NCBI GenBank assembly: GCA_016744655.1
Contig: JADGDY010000023.1
Coordinates: forward strand, 1-40,305
Length of the DNA stretch: 40,305 nt
Reading direction: 5' to 3'
Source: Bacteroidales bacterium
Lineage (GTDB): Bacteria; Bacteroidota; Bacteroidia; Bacteroidales; UBA12170
Shown: positions 9,728-18,030 of the stretch, one piece after another
Position numbering within the stretch: position 1 is the stretch's first letter
How the letters are laid out: every line of letters begins with the position of its first letter
Program-made: the position numbers and the translations under genes
The notes under the pieces: model-generated
Databases searched by the model: none
Told to the model about the DNA's origin: nothing
The model's input: the letters and a program-made list of their open reading frames with translations, nothing else

Positions 9728-9987
9728 AACTTTTTTATTTGTAATTGCGGAATATAATTAGTGAATGGCATCAACAACATTAAATATTCTTTGCGTGGAA
9801 TTTTAAATAGGTGTCAATTAGTCCAATTCTATAAGGTTTGGTTTTCTTTAAATCCTTGTTTTATAAGTGGTAAGCCGTTTTGCTGCCCACTGTGATTCTT
9901 AGATTATTTTTTTTTCTTAGCGGACTTTGCATGGAAATAAAAAATCCATGGAAATTAGCCAAATTAGCGAGAATTAGTGGAGCCTAA
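9728..9987. other. convergent intergenic region with a hairpin
   Basis: 260 bp between two converging genes. It contains a T-rich run and a stem CATGGA (9930-9935)/TCCATG (9945-9950) that may help end transcription. Short degenerate phrases such as AATTAGCGAGAATTAG resemble decayed intergenic repeats. No gene was seen. Confidence 0.45.
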
Positions 9988-10854
9988 TTAAACAAGAAGA
10001 GTCAAAATAGCAACAGAAACTAAAGCCAACACTACTCCAATAATATTCACACGACTCAGCTTTTCTTTAAAGAACATTATAGCAATGGCAATTGAAGCCA
10101 TAATGATACCCATATTATTAAGCCCATAAACAATAGAACTATCAAAACCACTATGATTCAACGAAAGTATCAAGAAATACATACTTCCAAAATTGGCTAA
10201 GCCAATTAAAACTCCAAAAACCCATACCAATGGATTTCCAAAACTCTTCCACTCTTTATTATTTATAGTCAAAATAATCACTCCAATAATTCCAGCCAAA
10301 CCAAAACTAAATGAAGTAAAAAGACTCACATCTTCATCACTCACATAGCTGTGTTGTGCTAATTTTACTGCAGAATCTATCACCCCAATCACCAAAAACA
10401 TTAATAAGGGGAGAAGAGAAAACTTCTTTTGCTCATCCGACTTGTTCTTCTTTAAAACAGCCAGGACCACGGAGACTACAGCCAAAACAATTCCAACAGT
10501 TTTTAAAATACTGGTCTCCTCTGCAAAGTATAAAATGGAAAATAGAATAGGAATAATCACCGACATTTTATTGGCTATGGTAGCAATGGCAATTCCCGCT
10601 TTTTGAGTGGTATATCCAATGAGGTAAAAGCCAATAATCAATAAACTACCTATTACAAAGGAGATGTAAATCCAAGGACTATTTAAAATATAGGATAAGC
10701 TCAGTTCTCCTTTGAAAAGTAATAAACCAGCAGTAAGTGCCGAAAAATAATTCAATACAATAACCGGTAATAAAGACACATTTTTATTGTCCATTAGTTT
10801 GAAAATAACGGCAATTGTAGTAGAAGATAGGATACTGAGCAATAGATATATCAT
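9988..10854 (-). CDS. EamA/DMT-superfamily membrane transporter
   Basis: 288 residues from the ATG at 10854. About ten hydrophobic helices occur in two homologous halves, as in EamA (drug/metabolite transporter) permeases; segments include IYLLLSILSSTTIAVIFKLM at the start and VNIIGVVLALVSVAILTLLV at the end. The frame continues up to a TTG at 10896, adding a Lys-rich stretch, but an exact TACATTTG promoter element sits inside that extension (10867-10860), so the ATG start is preferred. The substrate is unknown. It is divergent from the small gene at 10906. Confidence 0.85.
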   Translation of the reverse strand: MIYLLLSILSSTTIAVIFKLMDNKNVSLLPVIVLNYFSALTAGLLLFKGELSLSYILNSPWIYISFVIGSLLIIGFYLIGYTTQKAGIAIATIANKMSVIIPILFSILYFAEETSILKTVGIVLAVVSVVLAVLKKNKSDEQKKFSLLPLLMFLVIGVIDSAVKLAQHSYVSDEDVSLFTSFSFGLAGIIGVIILTINNKEWKSFGNPLVWVFGVLIGLANFGSMYFLILSLNHSGFDSSIVYGLNNMGIIMASIAIAIMFFKEKLSRVNIIGVVLALVSVAILTLLV

Positions 10855-10859
10855 GAGCG

Positions 10860-10888
10860 CAAATGTATGTTTTTTATCCTTAATTTTG
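10860..10888. promoter_or_regulatory. back-to-back -7 elements of a divergent gene pair
   Basis: The minus strand reads TACATTTG at 10867-10860 toward the EamA gene. The plus strand reads TAATTTTG at 10881-10888 toward the gene at 10906. Both match TAnnTTTG exactly and are 13 bp apart. No convincing -33 element was found for either. Confidence 0.45.
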
Positions 10889-10905
10889 CGTTTCAATAAT
10901 TCCCC

Positions 10906-11268
10906 ATGAAAACTAAAATTACAAATAAGCTCAAAGGCATAGTCCTCACAAAAGAATTTGAACTAGAGCTCAACAAAAATCTTTTTATTCCATTAATCCA
11001 AAAGCTTGAACTCGAAGTCAAAACCTTCAAAATTCTTAGTGCAGGAGTGAAAATCTCAGAGGACTTAGGATTGTATGAAGAGTATCTAGAAGTTCAAATC
11101 AATGAAGTCGATTTATCCCTCAATAATTATGTGGAGGAATCCGCCGCCTATTCCTGTTTCTGTAATACAGACACCCGAGAACAACAATACCCCAAAGTGA
11201 TGAAAGAAATGATTTTAGAATTGCTAAAGCTAAACCAATCTTTGATTTTGGATTATATGGATGAGTAG
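10906..11268 (+). CDS. small soluble protein of unknown function
   Basis: 120 residues, rich in Leu, Glu and Lys, mostly helical by eye, with no signal peptide or membrane segment. A central CFCNTDTREQQYPKV segment has two nearby Cys. I do not recognise the family. A TAATTTTG element 18-25 bp upstream supports expression from this start. The next gene, mocA-like, converges on it. Confidence 0.65.
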   Translation: MKTKITNKLKGIVLTKEFELELNKNLFIPLIQKLELEVKTFKILSAGVKISEDLGLYEEYLEVQINEVDLSLNNYVEESAAYSCFCNTDTREQQYPKVMKEMILELLKLNQSLILDYMDE

Positions 11269-11337
11269 ATTAATTTTTTGATATTCAGTATTAATCAGTG
11301 CGAATTCGCTAAATCCGCATCATCCGTTTTCCTCTTT

Positions 11338-11937
11338 TCAACTAGAATTTCTCTCAATAAACCTCATATACTCTTCCCAAGTATTAATATTATCAAGAAC
11401 ACCAGCATCATCAACCTCAACCGAGAAACTAGAGTAAGCTTTAAGAAACTCATTCAACTTCCATTGCTCACTTTTCTCCTTTACTATTTTGTCAATAAGC
11501 AGAGGAGACAATAAAATAGGATGCCCTCCATTATTCTGAAAAACAGGTTTTACAAAATTAGCCTCCTCCTTATTTTTATAAATCATCTCCAAGGTTTCTG
11601 GTTTTACTACTGGTAAATCCGTTGGGTGAATAAAAGCATACGAAGTTTTCTTAATAGCTGATAGGCCTAGTTTTATGGAATGAAATCGTTCAAGTTCAGG
11701 ATGCTTGTTGATAATGAATTGTATTGGTTCTGAAATCTTTAGAGGATGTCGCTCCAGATACTTTTCCCCTTCGGAATTGATTACTATAATAATATTCTGA
11801 GTCCCTATTTTGAAATACTGCTGTATGATGTTTTCGAGAAAGTTGGTTTGTGAGTCGAGACTCAGCGCAAACTTAGGAGAACCCATCCTTGATGAATAGC
11901 CTGCCGCTAAAATAATTACCGAACCTTGTTTTTGCAT
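11338..11937 (-). CDS. mocA: MocA-like molybdenum cofactor nucleotidyltransferase
   Basis: 199 residues of the MobA-like NTP transferase fold. The N-terminus has the nucleotide-binding signature LAAGYSSRMGSPKF (10-23), with Lys22 expected to contact the nucleotide phosphates. A second family segment is HPTDLPVVKPET (metal-binding Asp), followed by NNGGHPILLS. MocA (YgfJ in E. coli) transfers CMP to molybdopterin to form the MCD cofactor used by xanthine-dehydrogenase-type hydroxylases. It is divergent from ygfK and near xdh, which fits that job. Other MobA-like transferases look similar, so the exact nucleotide is inferred from context. Confidence 0.82.
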   Translation of the reverse strand: MQKQGSVIILAAGYSSRMGSPKFALSLDSQTNFLENIIQQYFKIGTQNIIIVINSEGEKYLERHPLKISEPIQFIINKHPELERFHSIKLGLSAIKKTSYAFIHPTDLPVVKPETLEMIYKNKEEANFVKPVFQNNGGHPILLSPLLIDKIVKEKSEQWKLNEFLKAYSSFSVEVDDAGVLDNINTWEEYMRFIERNSS

Positions 11938-12233
11938 TAGAATTAAATTATAAAATATTAACTAACGATTCTTTTTTGTTTGCCCCAACCCTAAAGGGAG
12001 CAAAAAAGCCAATTTTCATCATTCACCCTTTACCGGAACGATGCTGTAAGGAAGCGTCAGCTGAAGGGTAAAAAATGTTGAAAATTGTTGCTGACATAAT
12101 TTTGCCAAATTAATGGAATGGAAAAACCAAATGTTATTCTTTCTAGACATAATCTAAATAAGATTTCAAAAATAGTGTAAATAAAGGATATCCAAGACTT
12201 TTTATTAAATTTACGGGTCAATATTTATAGCAT
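11938..12233. other. divergent mocA/ygfK intergenic region with repeat
   Basis: 296 bp. It holds a repeat around 11973-12000 (TTTGCCCCAACCCTAAAGGG core followed by AGCAAAAAA) whose inverted, shorter copy lies at 33222-33256, and a long imperfect inverted pair CACCCTTTACC...GAAGGGTAAA. A TAAATTTA at 12206-12213, one base off TAnnTTTG, may be the ygfK -7 element 20 bp before its ATG. Confidence 0.5.
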
Positions 12234-15200
12234 ATGACAGATTATTTTTCCAGCATTCCATTAGCTTCGCTTTTAGAAATCATTTTGAAGCAATATAATG
12301 ACACAAAATCTATTTTCGGAATTCATGAGGAACAATTTTATAAGCCTCTAGAAAATGAAGAAATTCACACTACAAGATTCGATGAATTATTGGAAACTCC
12401 AATAGGGGTGGCTGCAGGTCCACATTCCCAAATGGCACAGAATATTATTGCTGCTTGGTTGACTGGCGCTCGTTTTATTGAGTTAAAAACCATTCAAACA
12501 CTTGATGAGCTAGAGGTTTCAAAGCCTTGTATCGATATGCAAGACGAAGGTTATAATTGTGAATGGTCACAAGAGTTAAAAATCCATCAATCCTTTGAGC
12601 AATATCTAAATGCTTGGATTATCATTCATATTCTAAGAGATAAGTTCGGATGGATGGATTCCATAGAGCCCGGAGTAATTTTCAATATGAGTGTGGGGTA
12701 TAATTACGAAGGCATCCTCAAAGATAATGTGCAGTGGTTTTTTGACAAGATGGATGATGCCTCCGAGGAATTATTCGAGAAAATAGAAAACATCAAACAC
12801 ATTTATCCTAATGTGGTGAATCTGTCTATCAATCCTCAGCTTTCTAATAATATTACACTATCAACCATGCACGGTTGTCCATCCGATGAAATTGAAAAAA
12901 TTGGAGAATACCTCATCACCGAAAAGAAAATTCATACTGCCATCAAGCTAAATCCTACACTATTAGGAAAAGAAAAGCTACATGAAATAATGGATGCTTC
13001 TGGATTTGAAACTCAAGTACCAGACATTGCTTTTGAGCACGATTTAAAATATGAAGATGCGCTTGGAATCATCAATAATTTGAAGGCAAAAGCCAAGAAG
13101 GAAAATGTTTATTTTAGCCTAAAGCTCACCAATACCTTAGAGAGTGTTAACCATAAAGAAGTATTTCCATCGAATGAGGAGATGATGTATATGAGCGGCA
13201 AATCCTTGCATCAAATCTCTATGAATGTGGCTTATAAGCTACAAAAGGAATTCAATAATGAATTGGATATTTCATTTTCTGGTGGTGCCGATGCTTTTAA
13301 TATAGCCGATGTTCTCAATTGTGGATTATCTCCAGTTACCGTATGTAGTGACTTGCTAAAACCTGGTGGATATTCCAGATTGCAACAATATGTTCAAAAC
13401 ATTTCAAAGCTTGAAAAAGCAGACTCCTCATTTAAATTCTTGGAGAATTATATTGAGGAATTGAAAACAAATTCTGCCTATAAGAAAAAGGGATTTCACG
13501 ACCCCAGTATAAAAACCAAAAGGAGTTTAAACTATTTCGACTGTGCCCACGCACCATGCGTAGATACTTGTCCGACCAATCAAGGGATTCCAGATTATAT
13601 GTACCATACAGCAAATGAGGATTTTACTAAAGCTGCAGAAATTATAAAAGCTACAAATCCATTTCCATTGACAACAGGTATGGTTTGCGACCATTTATGT
13701 CAAACCAAATGTACACGAATCAATTATGATAGTCCTCTTCTCATTCGCGAAATAAAAAGATTTATCGCAGAAGATTCCAAGAAAAACGGAGGAGGTCTTC
13801 AAGAAAATATATCCATTAATAATAAAAAAGCAGCCATTATTGGAGCAGGTCCAGCAGGATTGTCTTGTGCTTATTATTTGGCCATTGCTGGAGTGGAAGT
13901 CAATATTTACGAGTCTAAAGAGCAGGGTGGAGGAATGGCTTCCGGTGCAATTCCATCATTCCGTCTTACTGATGAAGCCATCGGTTTCGATATGCAAAGG
14001 ATTATTGATGTTGGAGTGAAAGTTCATTATAATCACAGCATTAAAAAACAAGAGTTTAATCAATTACAAAAAGATAATGATGCCATATTTATAGGAGCTG
14101 GAGCGCAAGTCTCAAAAGCATTAAATATTGATGGAATTGATGTCGATGGTGTTTTAGACCCTTTGGATTTTCTCTTCAAAGTAAAAGAAAATAAGCCCAG
14201 TGGTTTAGGCAAAAATGTAGTCATTATTGGAGGTGGAAATACCGCAATGGATGCTGCTAGAACAGCTTATAGAATGGTAGGCAAAAACGGAAAAGTAACC
14301 ATAGCCTATCGTAGAACCATTAAGCAAATGCCTGCCGATTTAGGCGAGATAAAAGCCGTTTTAGAGGAGGGCGTTGAAATTGTTCAACTGGCTGCACCTA
14401 TTAAAATCATTGCTGGAAATGGAAAAGTTAAGTCTTTACAATGCCGTAAAATGGAATTGGGGAAGAAAGACGAGTCGGGGAGAGCTTCTATAAGTGAAAT
14501 AGCAAACTCCGATTATGAAATTCCAGCAGATACTATCATTCCGGCTATTGGTCAGGATTTAGATATAGATTTTGCAACATCTGATGAATTAAGAATTAAA
14601 CAAGGATATTATCAAACTCACCTTTCTCAAGTTTATATTGGTGGAGATGCATTAAGGGGAGCTTCAACAGCCATTAATGCCATTGGCGATGGAAGAAAAG
14701 CTGCCAAAGAAATACTTGAGAATCTAGGTTTGGAGTATGTGTCTACTCATCAAGAAGAGAGAAAGCAGAAGCCTGTTAAAGATTTAATGCTTAAGAAATC
14801 TCAAAGGATGGCAGCTCAAATTCCTATAGAAACTGAACTTGACGACCGTAAAAACTTTAAACTTGTCTCTACTACTCTGACTAAAGAGCAAGCCATGGAA
14901 GAAGCTGCTCGTTGTCTCCTTTGCGATGAGGTATGTAATATTTGTACAACCGTTTGTCCAAATTTAGCTTTTCATGCCTATGCAGTGACTCCTCAGAATC
15001 ATCAGCTTCGAAATATAAAGGTGGTGAATGGAATAGCCCAGAAAGAAGAAGCTTATTCTTTCCAAATCAATCAAAAACAACAAATTCTTCATATTGCCGA
15101 ATGGTGTAATCAATGTGGGAATTGTAATACATTCTGCCCTTCATCGGGAGCACCATATCAAGAAAAACCTCACTTATATTTATCATTAGAGGAATTTGAG

Positions 15201-15461
15201 AAAGAAAAAGATGGTTGCTATCTAAGCATCAACCAGAGTTCCACAGAACTATTGTTCTATAAAGAAAAAACAAAGTACAGCTTATCATATAAGCAGGAAT
15301 CCTTGCAATTTGAAACACAAAAATATCGTTTAACATTAGATAAAAACTTTCAGCCTATTGAAATTGAACTAAAAGAGAAATCAAACTTTGGCATCGACTT
15401 GTCTATTGCAGCTCAAATGAGTCTATTGATGCAAGGAGCCAGAGAATTTTTAAGAAAATAA
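12234..15461 (+). CDS. ygfK: YgfK, iron-sulfur flavoprotein reductase of anaerobic purine catabolism
   Basis: 1075 residues, close to the E. coli YgfK length. Residues 1 to about 400 form a dihydroorotate-dehydrogenase-like TIM barrel (TPIGVAAGPHSQM, FSGGADAFNIADV). Next comes an Fe-S linker (CAHAPCVDTCPTNQGIPDYM near 436 and CDHLCQTKC near 485). A glutamate-synthase small-subunit-like NAD(P)H module follows, with IIGAGPAGLSCAYYL near 536 and IIGGGNTAMDAARTAYR near 662. The C-terminus has further Fe-S cysteines (CLLCDEVCNICTTVCP near 893; CNQCGNCNTFCP near 957). Members are often labelled selenate reductase subunit, but the gene is required for anaerobic urate use in E. coli, so reduction of the purine ring is the likely role. 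It is the first gene of the plus-strand island. Confidence 0.95.
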   Translation: MTDYFSSIPLASLLEIILKQYNDTKSIFGIHEEQFYKPLENEEIHTTRFDELLETPIGVAAGPHSQMAQNIIAAWLTGARFIELKTIQTLDELEVSKPCIDMQDEGYNCEWSQELKIHQSFEQYLNAWIIIHILRDKFGWMDSIEPGVIFNMSVGYNYEGILKDNVQWFFDKMDDASEELFEKIENIKHIYPNVVNLSINPQLSNNITLSTMHGCPSDEIEKIGEYLITEKKIHTAIKLNPTLLGKEKLHEIMDASGFETQVPDIAFEHDLKYEDALGIINNLKAKAKKENVYFSLKLTNTLESVNHKEVFPSNEEMMYMSGKSLHQISMNVAYKLQKEFNNELDISFSGGADAFNIADVLNCGLSPVTVCSDLLKPGGYSRLQQYVQNISKLEKADSSFKFLENYIEELKTNSAYKKKGFHDPSIKTKRSLNYFDCAHAPCVDTCPTNQGIPDYMYHTANEDFTKAAEIIKATNPFPLTTGMVCDHLCQTKCTRINYDSPLLIREIKRFIAEDSKKNGGGLQENISINNKKAAIIGAGPAGLSCAYYLAIAGVEVNIYESKEQGGGMASGAIPSFRLTDEAIGFDMQRIIDVGVKVHYNHSIKKQEFNQLQKDNDAIFIGAGAQVSKALNIDGIDVDGVLDPLDFLFKVKENKPSGLGKNVVIIGGGNTAMDAARTAYRMVGKNGKVTIAYRRTIKQMPADLGEIKAVLEEGVEIVQLAAPIKIIAGNGKVKSLQCRKMELGKKDESGRASISEIANSDYEIPADTIIPAIGQDLDIDFATSDELRIKQGYYQTHLSQVYIGGDALRGASTAINAIGDGRKAAKEILENLGLEYVSTHQEERKQKPVKDLMLKKSQRMAAQIPIETELDDRKNFKLVSTTLTKEQAMEEAARCLLCDEVCNICTTVCPNLAFHAYAVTPQNHQLRNIKVVNGIAQKEEAYSFQINQKQQILHIAEWCNQCGNCNTFCPSSGAPYQEKPHLYLSLEEFEKEKDGCYLSINQSSTELLFYKEKTKYSLSYKQESLQFETQKYRLTLDKNFQPIEIELKEKSNFGIDLSIAAQMSLLMQGAREFLRK

Positions 15462-15472
15462 AAATGTAACAT

Positions 15473-15613
15473 GAGTCGAGTATAAAATTTAGATTTTCGC
15501 TCAAATCGAGACGGAGGTAATTTTTAGAGCTGTTTTAACTGTTGTTAATGAGGGTTTTAAAAATTTCTGACAACGTAGGCTTGAGTGATAAAGATACTTT
15601 TTAGAGCGTACTC
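15473..15613. repeat. long imperfect palindrome between ygfK and the PLP gene
   Basis: Two arms of about 60 bases (15473-15535 and about 15550-15613) align as inverted copies. The outer ends read GAGTCGAGTATAAA and TTTTTAGAGCGTACTC, and inner blocks such as CTCAA/TTGAG and ATTTTTA/TTAAAAAT also pair. The transcript could fold into one long hairpin. It may be a repeat-family member, an attenuating structure, or both. Confidence 0.6.
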
Positions 15614-15630
15614 AAAAAAAATACGAAATT

Positions 15631-17100
15631 ATGAGCACAAACGAATCTGTATTAAAAAACACTATTCAGAGATGTCGCGAAAGGCATATCATCTTACCTA
15701 CTTATAAACAAATGCGCAATCCAGACCTGATTCCAGAAAAAATCAAGGACAAGCTGAAAAATATAGGATTGTGGGATTTAAACTCATTAAACTTATTTCG
15801 TATCAACTGGAAAAATGAGCCTGTGAAGACTGGTGGAGGATTCGGAGATGTGAATTTCTTGGAATTACCATCAGAGCTCACCGGAACAAAGGCAAGAGTG
15901 ATTCTTTTAATAGGGAAATATTTCCCTACTGGAGCACATAAAGTAGGTGCTACTTTCGGACCTTTGGTAGAAAAACTAATCGATGGTCGCTTCGACCCAA
16001 CTCGACAAAAAGCACTCTGGCCATCCACCGGAAATTACTGTAGAGGTGGAGCTTATGATTCTTATCTTTTGGGCTGTGAATCTATTGCTGTTTTGCCAGA
16101 AGGCATGTCGAAAGAGCGTTTCGATTGGTTGCATAAAGTAGGTGCTGAGGTTTTTGCAACTCCAGGAACTGAGAGTAATGTAAAAGAGATTTATGACAAG
16201 GTAAAAGAGTTGCAAGCCGAAAGAGGAGATAGTATCGTTAACCTCAATCAATTTGAAGAAATAGGAAACCCATTATGGCATTATGCGGTAACAGGCCACG
16301 CTATGGAGGAGGTTTTTAATCAAGTGAAAAATGAGGGAGACCGTTTTGCGGGGATGTTCTTAACTCAAGGTTCTGCTGGTACTTTAGGTAGTGCCGATTA
16401 TCTAAGAGAATTATATCCAAATCTAAAGGTTTGTGCTGGAGAAGCGCTACAATGCCCAACATTACTTGAGAATGGATACGGAGAACACCGCATCGAGGGT
16501 ATTGGTGATAAACATGTCCCATGGATTCATAATATCAGAAATATGGATATGGTAGCCGGAATCGATGATAATCCTAACATCAGACTCATGCGTTTATTCA
16601 ACGAAGAAGCAGGACAGGACTATTTAAAAAGTGAATTGAAAATTGACCCAAATGTGGTTGACCATCTACATCATCTCGGAATTTCATCTATTGCCAACCT
16701 GATGGGTTCTATTAAGCTGGCGAAGTATTACGAGATGACAGAGAATGATGTGGTATTTTCAGTGGCCACAGATTCCATGGAAATGTACCAATCGCGTCTA
16801 GCTGAAGAAAGAGAACTTAAGGGAGAATTCACCAATAGAGATGCAGCAATTAGTTTTGAAGCAGATATGCTAGGCCTTAATATCGACCATATGATAGAAA
16901 TGAATTATTACGAGAAAAAGCGCATGCATAATCTCAAATATTTCACATGGATAGAGCAGCAAGGAAAAACAGTAGAGGAGCTGAATGCCCAATGGTACGA
17001 TGAGAATTACTGGAAATCTCGTTATGCTAAAGTAGATGAATGGGACCAGAAGATTGAAGAGTTTAATGAAAGGACTGGAGTAGCTAAGGAATACAAATAA
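15631..17100 (+). CDS. fold-type II PLP-dependent lyase-like enzyme, purine-island member
   Basis: 489 residues. The tryptophan-synthase-beta/cysteine-synthase superfamily is suggested by PTGAHKVGATFG, where Lys104 is the likely PLP-binding lysine, by ALWPSTGNYCRGGAYDSYLLG, the usual Asn/Gly-rich cofactor loop, and by FLTQGSAGTLGSADYLRE as a phosphate-binding segment. The N-terminal 75 residues and a Tyr/Trp-rich C-terminal tail are extra to small members such as CysK (about 310 aa). It lacks the YgeX-type FGLNAFK lysine motif. Placed between ygfK and xdh, it probably acts on an amino-acid intermediate of purine breakdown, for instance by eliminating ammonia or a ureido group. That substrate is inference. 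Confidence 0.8.
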   Translation: MSTNESVLKNTIQRCRERHIILPTYKQMRNPDLIPEKIKDKLKNIGLWDLNSLNLFRINWKNEPVKTGGGFGDVNFLELPSELTGTKARVILLIGKYFPTGAHKVGATFGPLVEKLIDGRFDPTRQKALWPSTGNYCRGGAYDSYLLGCESIAVLPEGMSKERFDWLHKVGAEVFATPGTESNVKEIYDKVKELQAERGDSIVNLNQFEEIGNPLWHYAVTGHAMEEVFNQVKNEGDRFAGMFLTQGSAGTLGSADYLRELYPNLKVCAGEALQCPTLLENGYGEHRIEGIGDKHVPWIHNIRNMDMVAGIDDNPNIRLMRLFNEEAGQDYLKSELKIDPNVVDHLHHLGISSIANLMGSIKLAKYYEMTENDVVFSVATDSMEMYQSRLAEERELKGEFTNRDAAISFEADMLGLNIDHMIEMNYYEKKRMHNLKYFTWIEQQGKTVEELNAQWYDENYWKSRYAKVDEWDQKIEEFNERTGVAKEYK

Positions 17101-17115
17101 AGTTAGACTGCTTAT

Positions 17116-17165
17116 TCGGATTTGTAATCCGATGGCTTCTATAAAGCGGATTGCAAATCCGCTTT
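17116..17165. terminator. double hairpin terminator/repeat after the PLP gene
   Basis: Two hairpins sit in tandem beyond the stop at 17100. TCGGATT-TGT-AATCCGA (17116-17132) has a 7-bp stem; AAAGCGGATT-GCA-AATCCGCTTT (17143-17165) has a 10-bp perfect stem ending in T. The shared GGATT/AATCC cores suggest they belong to one repeat family. Confidence 0.65.
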
Positions 17166-17215
17166 AGCAGGGTACTAGTAGTTAGTTTTGAATTGATAAA
17201 ATACATCTCAATAAA

Positions 17216-17602
17216 TTGAAAATAATAATAGGTATAATACTAATCCTGGTTGGGTTGAATGGAGTCAGTCAAGACGGTAATTTAAAATTGACAGGGACTT
17301 TTCACAAAAAATATGTTGGTACATATACAAAAGTGATTTTTAAATCAGATTCCACATTTGATTTTTATAAATCATGGGATATAATGAGTTATCAACTTCA
17401 TGGGAAATATCTAATTAATAAAGATACCATAGTACTGAATTCTGAAAATGATATTAATATGTCTGACAATGAGCGTTTTTTTCTAAAAAATGAAAAATGG
17501 ATTATTATTAATGAGAATAAAATTTATACCGGAGCAGACTTTAATCCGAATATTGTATATGTTGGTGGGTTCTTAGAAAGAATAAATGATGAGAAGTATT
17601 AA
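17216..17602 (+). CDS. small exported beta-rich protein of unknown function
   Basis: 128 residues from a TTG at 17216. The hydrophobic start (KIIIGIILILVGLNGVSQ) is a credible signal peptide, and no in-frame ATG precedes the mature part. The rest alternates short strands and turns (TGTFHKKYVGTYTKVIFKSD, YQLHGKYLINKDTIVL), as in small lipocalin-like lipid or stress proteins of Bacteroidota, but no firm family can be named. It interrupts the purine island between the two PLP genes and has hairpins on both sides, so it may be an unrelated passenger. Confidence 0.6.
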   Translation: MKIIIGIILILVGLNGVSQDGNLKLTGTFHKKYVGTYTKVIFKSDSTFDFYKSWDIMSYQLHGKYLINKDTIVLNSENDINMSDNERFFLKNEKWIIINENKIYTGADFNPNIVYVGGFLERINDEKY

Positions 17603-17714
17603 AATAAAGCCGAATTTTACAGGTTTGCTTTCGGATGTTTTGCGGTTGTTAATGAACTACATATCCTTTAAAGCTATTGTTTAGAATTTAATACTGTAAG
17701 TAAAAAGATACAAA

Positions 17715-17768
17715 GCTCCAGAGGAGCGTAATATTTATAGCCCAGCACAAAGTGCTGGGTTATAAATA
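17715..17768. repeat. double-hairpin intergenic repeat, copy 1
   Basis: GCTCCAGAGGAGC (17715-17727), then a perfect stem CCCAGCAC-AAA-GTGCTGGG (17741-17759) framed by TATTTAT and ATAAATA, which extend the stem. Copies 2 and 3 are at 23282-23335 and 23494-23547. Confidence 0.8.
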
Positions 17769-17901
17769 GGAGTTTTATTTAGAGCAGTTCCTCGTAGTTT
17801 GAAAAAGAAATAGAAGTCAGCCTGCGATTATAAGCCATTAGGAATATGGTTGAAGGCTTAATTTAAAAACAAAATAAGCTATGTCAAAATCATTACACAA
17901 A

Positions 17902-17976
17902 TCTCTTTGCGCCTCTGCGTCTTAGCGTGAGATTGATTTCTGTAAATTACTCTTTATGTCTTAGTGCCTTTGCATA
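17902..17976. repeat. CTCTGCG-type degenerate repeat
   Basis: Phrases CTTTGCGCCTCTGCGTC and TTAGCGTGAG (17905-17932) followed by CTTTATGTCTTAGTGCC (17952-17968) match the repeat class flanking the GxxExxY gene at 25.0 and 25.5 kb, in a more decayed form. Confidence 0.55.
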
Positions 17977-18030
17977 ATAATAAACGATTAGGAATAAGCA
18001 TAAATGTTCAACTAATAAAATCAATACCAA

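Larger units (their letters stand above)
17603..18030. other. gene-less stretch with two intergenic repeat types
   Basis: 428 bp. It holds the hairpin repeat at 17715-17768 and a CTCTGCG-type repeat at 17902-17976. No promoter close to TAnnTTTG and no open frame of note was seen before the ATG at 18031. Confidence 0.5.

Noticed and set aside
11278-11514. 78-residue plus-strand frame over the mocA-like gene end
   Set aside because: Lies antisense to a gene with clear nucleotidyltransferase motifs.
15702-16251. Antisense frames of 108 and 91 residues opposite the PLP enzyme
   Set aside because: They mirror the codon pattern of the real gene and have no independent start signal or motif.
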